Of a stretch of DNA of 64,000 bases, positions 59,704 to 64,000 are shown in pieces. A program made the translations under genes and the position numbers. Each line of letters starts with the position of its first letter. Position 1 is the first letter of the stretch. The stretch is taken from the NCBI GenBank assembly GCA_002342035.1, contig DDPE01000063.1:62001-126000 (forward strand), written 5' to 3'. The stretch comes from Asticcacaulis sp. UBA2476 (GTDB taxonomy: Bacteria > Pseudomonadota > Alphaproteobacteria > Caulobacterales > Caulobacteraceae). The notes beneath the pieces were generated by a model that worked only from the letters and a program-made list of their open reading frames with translations, searched no databases and was not told where the DNA came from.

Positions 59704-60480
59704 TTACGGCTCCCGTGCGACGCGCAAGCCCACACCGGGGCCACCAAACTGAGCGCGGAACCGGTAAGCACTTCTCAGTTGCTCCAGTCGTGTATCGAAC
59801 GCACCGCCGCGCAAAACATGCATGTGACAGTCCGGATCAGCTACCGCACGGCCATCCGCCGGGGCCTGATAGTAACCGGACTCGCGGTAACAGTCGGCCA
59901 CCCATTCCCAGACATTACCGTGCATATCATAAAGCCCGAAGTGATTGGGCTTATATTGCCCGACCGGCCCGACTTGCCCCAGACCCGACGCGGCATAGTT
60001 GGCCTCCGCAGGGGAAATATGTTCCCCCATGTGGTAAAGCGTATCCGTTCCGGCACGCGCGGCATATTCCCACTCGGCCTCCGTCAGAAAACGGTATTTC
60101 AGGCCGGTCGTTTTAGACAACCAACCAATATAGGCCTCGGCTTCCTTCCAGCGCAGATCCCATGCCGGATATTGCGGGCCCGCTGACTGCCGCAAAGGCT
60201 TGCACGCTTGCGCCGACACGCAGGCGTTCCACTGAGACTCGGTGACCTCATGCTGAGACACATAAAAGGATTTCAGGACTACGCGGTGGCGCGGCGCTTC
60301 ATCGCCCTCCCGGCCCGGTTCTGCGGGCTTTGAGCCCATGTCAAATGCCCCGCCCGGCACAAGCACCATGTGCGGCAAATCATCCGCCGACGCGAGCACA
60401 GACCCCGCAAGGCATATCCCCGCGACTGAAACCCCCACCCCTGAAAGGCGGGCGCAAATGGCCATCATATGGATACCCAC
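59704..60480 (-). CDS. Exported SUMF1/FGE-fold protein without the copper-site cysteines
   Basis: The 258-residue protein starts at GTG with an AGAGGA site and has a signal peptide to about residue 33. The SUMF1 fold is clear: MVLVPGGAFDMGS, EVTESQWNACV, FLTEAEWEYAARAG, GLYDMHGNVWEWVADCY and a C-terminal HVLRGGAFDT...YRFRAQ..GVGLRVAR. In formylglycine-generating enzymes the region after RGGS carries two copper-binding Cys; here it reads RGGAFDTRLEQLRSAYR with none. No sulfatase is encoded in the window. It is probably not a sulfatase activator; a binding or EgtB/PvdO-like role is possible. It is first in the leftward enzyme operon. Confidence 0.82.
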   Translation of the reverse strand: MGIHMMAICARLSGVGVSVAGICLAGSVLASADDLPHMVLVPGGAFDMGSKPAEPGREGDEAPRHRVVLKSFYVSQHEVTESQWNACVSAQACKPLRQSAGPQYPAWDLRWKEAEAYIGWLSKTTGLKYRFLTEAEWEYAARAGTDTLYHMGEHISPAEANYAASGLGQVGPVGQYKPNHFGLYDMHGNVWEWVADCYRESGYYQAPADGRAVADPDCHMHVLRGGAFDTRLEQLRSAYRFRAQFGGPGVGLRVAREP

Positions 60481-60529
60481 GGCAGCATTTCCTCTGATTA
60501 TTCTTTTTATCCCGCCAGACTACACATAA

Positions 60530-60543
60530 TGATATCGATATCA
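60530..60543. promoter_or_regulatory. LacI-type operator upstream of the SUMF1-led operon
   Basis: TGATATCGATATCA, perfect palindrome, 50 bases before the GTG start at 60480. Confidence 0.75.
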
Positions 60544-60732
60544 AATAAAAAAAGCGACCGGAACACAAATGTGTCGCGGCCGCTGAAAGGTCGTAGGGAA
60601 GGATGCCTATGGAGGGAATCCAAAGGCGCCGGCAGAAATAGAGGGAGATTCCACCGGAAACACGCAAACATAGTCAAAGTGGCTATGGTCAGGCAAAAAA
60701 CAAATCCTAACATGTGCATAGCTACATCAATT

Positions 60733-60746
60733 TGTTATCGATATCA
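60733..60746. promoter_or_regulatory. LacI-type operator, distal, for the rightward operon
   Basis: TGTTATCGATATCA, one mismatch, 91 bases upstream of the proximal rightward site. Confidence 0.6.
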
Positions 60747-60823
60747 ATAAAAAATTTACAGGCACCACCGCCCCCTTCGCGCCAATATACCGGCTTGACA
60801 ACCCGCCATTTCCGCCTCAATTA

Positions 60824-60837
60824 TGATATCGATATCA
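60824..60837. promoter_or_regulatory. LacI-type operator, proximal, for the rightward operon
   Basis: TGATATCGATATCA, perfect palindrome, 46 bases before the ATG at 60884. Confidence 0.75.
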
Positions 60838-60883
60838 GAAAATCATCCATGCCCCATCGGGGTAAATGGAGAGGAAACAAAAG

Positions 60884-63271
60884 ATGCCCGTTTCAAACAC
60901 ACTGGCGCGAAAGACCCGCGCAGGCTTAGCCGTTACCTTGTTGCTGGGCGCGTCCCCCCTGCCGGTTCTGGCCGCAGACCACACCGACATACTGGTCTTT
61001 GGCGACATGAAATCCGAGGCCGCCCACGGTCTGACGGCTGACACCAGTGACATCATTGCGGGCGGTTTAGGCCAGTCTGCGCGGCGTCTTCTGCCGCTAA
61101 AAGCCGGGCCTGCGAACACTGATGAATGGCGCGGCGGCACAGCCTCGTTTCACCTTAAGGTCAAAGGCAATGAGCAAAATTACCTGACCGTTCGCCTGTG
61201 GGGCTCAGATATTTCGACCAACCGCACGACCCTGTATTGCGATGGCAAACAGGTCGGTTATCGCCAGCTCAGTGACATTGATATCCTCGATCAGGGCACC
61301 CACGGCAAAATAAAGCCGGGGCATTTTCACTATGTCACCCATGCCCTGCCCGCAGCACTCACTCAGGGCAAATCACGGATCGACTGCCAGATGCGCGCGA
61401 CCGGCCCGATCTGGCGCTACGGCGCTGAGCTCGCCAAGTTTCAAAAGCCCATGACGGAGCCGTCGCGCGGCCTTTACGCGCTTATCGTCCACTCCGATAA
61501 AATGATTGAGTTTGCGGGCAATGACGGCAAACCCATGCCATTGTCCGTTAATCCGGAAAACGGCGCGGAGGTGATGAACCGGGTCAGATCGCGCATTAAC
61601 GATCAGATCTCCAAAACCCTGTCGCTTCAGGGGCGCGCCCCTCATCAAATGGAAATCTCATTTCTGGCCCGAACCTTTGAGACGAAATGGACGACGGGTT
61701 ACCATGACCGCGATCACCTGACTGCCATTCTGAAAGGTGCGGACACCTATTATGATCAGTTCAAAACCAATTCCGACATAGCTATCAATGACGTGAATAC
61801 GCCCAATCCCGGCTGGTTTGGTCTGGGGCTTCTGGGCGAAGCGCTAAAAATAACCGGCCCCTTCATCCAAAAGGATCTGGACGTCTTAATCACCGGGCCT
61901 GACGGCAAAACCATAAGCCGCCGCAAGGCCTATGAAGCCATGTTCGTCTACAGCCGGGAATGGAACAAAAAGAACCGCAGGCTCTACACCAACCAGTCCA
62001 TGATCAAGGACCTCTATGGCATCTGGAACACTAACGAGGGCCTGATCGCCATAGGCAGCCCAAAGGCCGAACCGCGCGCGAAGATGTTGCCGTTTTTCTA
62101 TGAATCTGTTGGCCTGATACCCTGGACTGGCAGCCTGAATGACAAGGATGAGCCCACCTATGCGGCCTCTGAGGCCGATGCGAAGTTTTCCGTGCCCAAA
62201 AACTATTTTGAGACCACCGCTAAAGGGCTGACCAAGGAGTTAGGCTATGTCGGTGGTTACGGAGAAGTCCTTGATTGGGTTGCCGCCCTTTATAGCGCGA
62301 CACGGCCCGCCAAAGGTCACCCGGGCGATGTCAAGATTCGCGATCAACTGGTGAAAATCGCGCAGGCGCGCGGATATTTCCGCGTCCCCCATGTTGACGC
62401 GAAGGGCTATAAGTCCATGCGACTGGAAACCGGTATCGGCTGGCGCGACATGTATTACCCCGGTGATGTCATGTACGGGCAAAAACCGTCGTGGGAATCC
62501 TCCCCACTTCAGGTGGCCGTGGCGACACAAGATCCCCGGCTGATATCCTATGCTCAGCAGCAGATCGCCGAAAACCAGTTTTTCTCCAGCGTAGACCATA
62601 TGATGACGGCCAAGACGCTGCGCGCCACGATCGGGCTGATAGATGTCGTGGAGGAATTTGAAACCCTCTCCGCTCTGCCCGCGCAACCCTTTAAGCTGCC
62701 CATGTCAGAGGGAGAGCCTGATTTCGTCTTTACCGACGAAGAGAATGGCGTTGTGGCCGTCAAACATGGCGACGACATCTTTTATGCCTCACTGTACTGG
62801 CGCGCCAATTATGGCATCAGCGGAGTCGGTCGTGTTCACTATATCACCCCGCAAACCGACCGGCTGGCCACCGTTGTGCTGGACCGGCAGGAATATGAAA
62901 CCAGCGGCCTCTATTACACCCGCCCCAATAATCCCCACATCAACGGCACGCGCTTTACGGTTAAATATCCTGACGATGGGGATGTCTGGACCGCCGGTGA
63001 AAAAGATCCGGTCGCCAAACTGCCTGACGGTTCAAAATATGTACCGGGCGAAGACAACCCCTATGCCGGACGCGCGGACTACTACCAATTGACCTACGGG
63101 CCTTATCTTGTGGCCATAAACGCATCTGCGCAAAAAAGCTTTGAGCTTAAACTGCCCGCCCGCACGCCCCCCGTTAAAGACCTTGTCTCCGGCACCATCG
63201 TGACCACCGACAGAACTTCGCTGACCATACTACCCGGCACAACCGCCGTTATTTACCTTGGTAAGAACTGA
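60884..63271 (+). CDS. Large secreted protein of unknown family in the carbohydrate locus
   Basis: From the ATG at 60884 (AGAGGAAAC site) this is 795 residues with a signal peptide ending at about VLAAD. The N-terminal 150 residues look like a beta-sandwich (FHLKVKGNEQNYLTVRLWGSD, DGKQVGYRQL). The middle is helix-rich with paired Trp and Tyr (GWFGLGLLGEALKITG, WIPWTGSL-type), and the C-terminus looks like a beta-rich sandwich. I do not recognise a family. The sugar-locus position, export and (alpha/alpha)-toroid-like helical centre suggest a polysaccharide lyase or hydrolase. It leads the rightward operon with the second beta-helix gene. Confidence 0.6.
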   Translation: MPVSNTLARKTRAGLAVTLLLGASPLPVLAADHTDILVFGDMKSEAAHGLTADTSDIIAGGLGQSARRLLPLKAGPANTDEWRGGTASFHLKVKGNEQNYLTVRLWGSDISTNRTTLYCDGKQVGYRQLSDIDILDQGTHGKIKPGHFHYVTHALPAALTQGKSRIDCQMRATGPIWRYGAELAKFQKPMTEPSRGLYALIVHSDKMIEFAGNDGKPMPLSVNPENGAEVMNRVRSRINDQISKTLSLQGRAPHQMEISFLARTFETKWTTGYHDRDHLTAILKGADTYYDQFKTNSDIAINDVNTPNPGWFGLGLLGEALKITGPFIQKDLDVLITGPDGKTISRRKAYEAMFVYSREWNKKNRRLYTNQSMIKDLYGIWNTNEGLIAIGSPKAEPRAKMLPFFYESVGLIPWTGSLNDKDEPTYAASEADAKFSVPKNYFETTAKGLTKELGYVGGYGEVLDWVAALYSATRPAKGHPGDVKIRDQLVKIAQARGYFRVPHVDAKGYKSMRLETGIGWRDMYYPGDVMYGQKPSWESSPLQVAVATQDPRLISYAQQQIAENQFFSSVDHMMTAKTLRATIGLIDVVEEFETLSALPAQPFKLPMSEGEPDFVFTDEENGVVAVKHGDDIFYASLYWRANYGISGVGRVHYITPQTDRLATVVLDRQEYETSGLYYTRPNNPHINGTRFTVKYPDDGDVWTAGEKDPVAKLPDGSKYVPGEDNPYAGRADYYQLTYGPYLVAINASAQKSFELKLPARTPPVKDLVSGTIVTTDRTSLTILPGTTAVIYLGKN

Positions 63272-63287
63272 GCTTCGGGAGCCTAAG

Positions 63288-64000
63288 ATGAAACTGAATT
63301 TTGCCTCAGTCACCTGCCTTAGCTTTATAGTAGCAGCCCCATACGCACATGCCGACAGTTTACGGGCATACCCGGCGCCACCGGTCCCCATGGTGTATGC
63401 CGCCCACAATGACACCTATACGGTGCGTGTGCGCACCCCAGGTGGCGAGTGGCAGGATCTTTATGAATATAATATCCGCGTAGACTGGGACGAACCCCAG
63501 GACGCGTCGATGGTCTATTTTGATTTCACCGGTACCGTAGAAGTTGAGGTGCAGAAAAACAACGGACGCTTTCAAACCGTTGTTGTTTTGCCGCGTGCGC
63601 CCATAGTAAAACTGACCACAAAAGGCAAGATCATCAGCTTTACACTTGATCGGCCACAGCGCTTTTCGCTGCAATTCGACGATGACCGCCTGCATAATCT
63701 GCATATTCTGGCGGGCGCACCACCGCCGCCAAAACCAGTTGGCGAAAATATCAGCTATTACGGCCCGGGCCTCCACGCCCCTGGTGATGGCGGAAAAATA
63801 TTTCGTCCGCGCTCCGGTGAGACTATCTATCTCGACGGCGGCGCTATCCTGAATGGCAATTTTGATCTCAGGGGCGTTCAAGATGTCCGCATTATGGGTC
63901 GCGGCCTGATTTACAACTCTGGGCGCGCCATTGAGATTGAGGGCTCCAAAAACATCACGATTGAGGATGTGATTGTCGTCAATGATGAAAAAGAGGCTGC
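63288..64000 (+). CDS. Second beta-helix glycosidase-like protein, cut by the window edge
   Basis: The first 237 residues are visible. A signal peptide ends near AHAD, and the beta-sandwich (AHNDTYTVRVRTPGGEWQDLYEY, FDFTGTVEVEVQKNNGRFQ) closely parallels the first beta-helix gene at 41788. The beta-helix then begins (IYLDGGAILNGNFDLRGVQDVRI, KNITIEDVIVV). The two are clear paralogues at the two ends of the visible locus. A GGGAG site precedes the ATG, 16 bases after the unknown secreted protein gene, so it is in the same operon. The catalytic region lies outside the window. Confidence 0.8.
   Translation, partial: MKLNFASVTCLSFIVAAPYAHADSLRAYPAPPVPMVYAAHNDTYTVRVRTPGGEWQDLYEYNIRVDWDEPQDASMVYFDFTGTVEVEVQKNNGRFQTVVVLPRAPIVKLTTKGKIISFTLDRPQRFSLQFDDDRLHNLHILAGAPPPPKPVGENISYYGPGLHAPGDGGKIFRPRSGETIYLDGGAILNGNFDLRGVQDVRIMGRGLIYNSGRAIEIEGSKNITIEDVIVVNDEKEA

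Larger units (their letters stand above)
60481..60883. other. Divergent control region of the carbohydrate locus
   Basis: The 403 bases separate the SUMF1-led operon from the large secreted protein gene and contain three LacI-type operators: one facing left, two facing right. The region is AT-rich near the sites. No gene is recognised. Confidence 0.6.

Noticed and set aside
59704..60480. Assignment as sulfatase-activating formylglycine-generating enzyme
   Set aside because: The copper-binding Cys pair is absent and no sulfatase gene is in the window.

Overview
The window looks like a chromosomal segment of an alphaproteobacterium, most likely Caulobacteraceae; Asticcacaulis is a guess. The evidence is moderately high GC, three TonB-dependent receptors without SusD partners, a FecI/FecR/receptor locus with an Atxe2-type lasso-peptide isopeptidase, YjfL/YjfM/YjfC homologues, and a dispersed GCGGACATT direct-repeat family of a kind I recall from alphaproteobacterial genomes. 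No rRNA, tRNA, CRISPR array or transposase was found.

Layout. 1-8 kb holds mixed metabolic and housekeeping genes: the 5' end of a secreted protein, a coupled class-III aminotransferase and APH-family kinase, a PaiB-like flavin protein, rsgA, a small lipoprotein, a LysR regulator divergent from a methyltransferase, and a GNAT acetyltransferase. 8.1-10.5 kb is a DUF350 / DUF1190 / glutathionylspermidine-synthase-like operon. 10.8-18.5 kb is a surface-glycan block: a GT14-like transferase, a serine-acetyltransferase-like protein coupled to an LhgO-like oxidase, then a nucleotide-sugar operon (epimerase, CDP-glucose-type cytidylyltransferase, SAF-domain dehydrogenase, RmlC-like epimerase, GT2). 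A short tyrosine recombinase sits at 18.9 kb.

19.7-24.8 kb has two SDR oxidoreductases, a MipA/OmpV protein and an MFS transporter, read away from an AraC regulator. 25.0-28.4 kb is a Tat-exported IorB/IorA molybdenum hydroxylase followed by a YkgJ-type cysteine-cluster protein. 28.5-33.1 kb has three exported proteins (tandem SnoaL-like, DUF6265, and an esterase-fold protein with Arg in place of the nucleophilic Ser) divergent from a LytS/LytR two-component pair. 33.5-41.4 kb carries a PhyH-like oxygenase and a sigma / FecR / TonB receptor / isopeptidase operon with no lasso biosynthesis genes in view.

41.8-64 kb is one carbohydrate-utilisation locus. It has two TonB receptors, a heparinase II/III-type lyase, a putative 2OG-Fe(II) oxygenase, an alpha/beta esterase, a LacI regulator, two GH43 enzymes, a GH97 enzyme, a SUMF1-fold protein, a large unrecognised secreted protein, and two paralogous beta-helix proteins at either end. 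Eight palindromes close to TGATATCGATATCA precede six transcription units of this locus, so it is probably one LacI-type regulon induced by a plant-type polysaccharide. Receptors would import oligosaccharides that periplasmic enzymes then trim. The substrate cannot be fixed from sequence alone.
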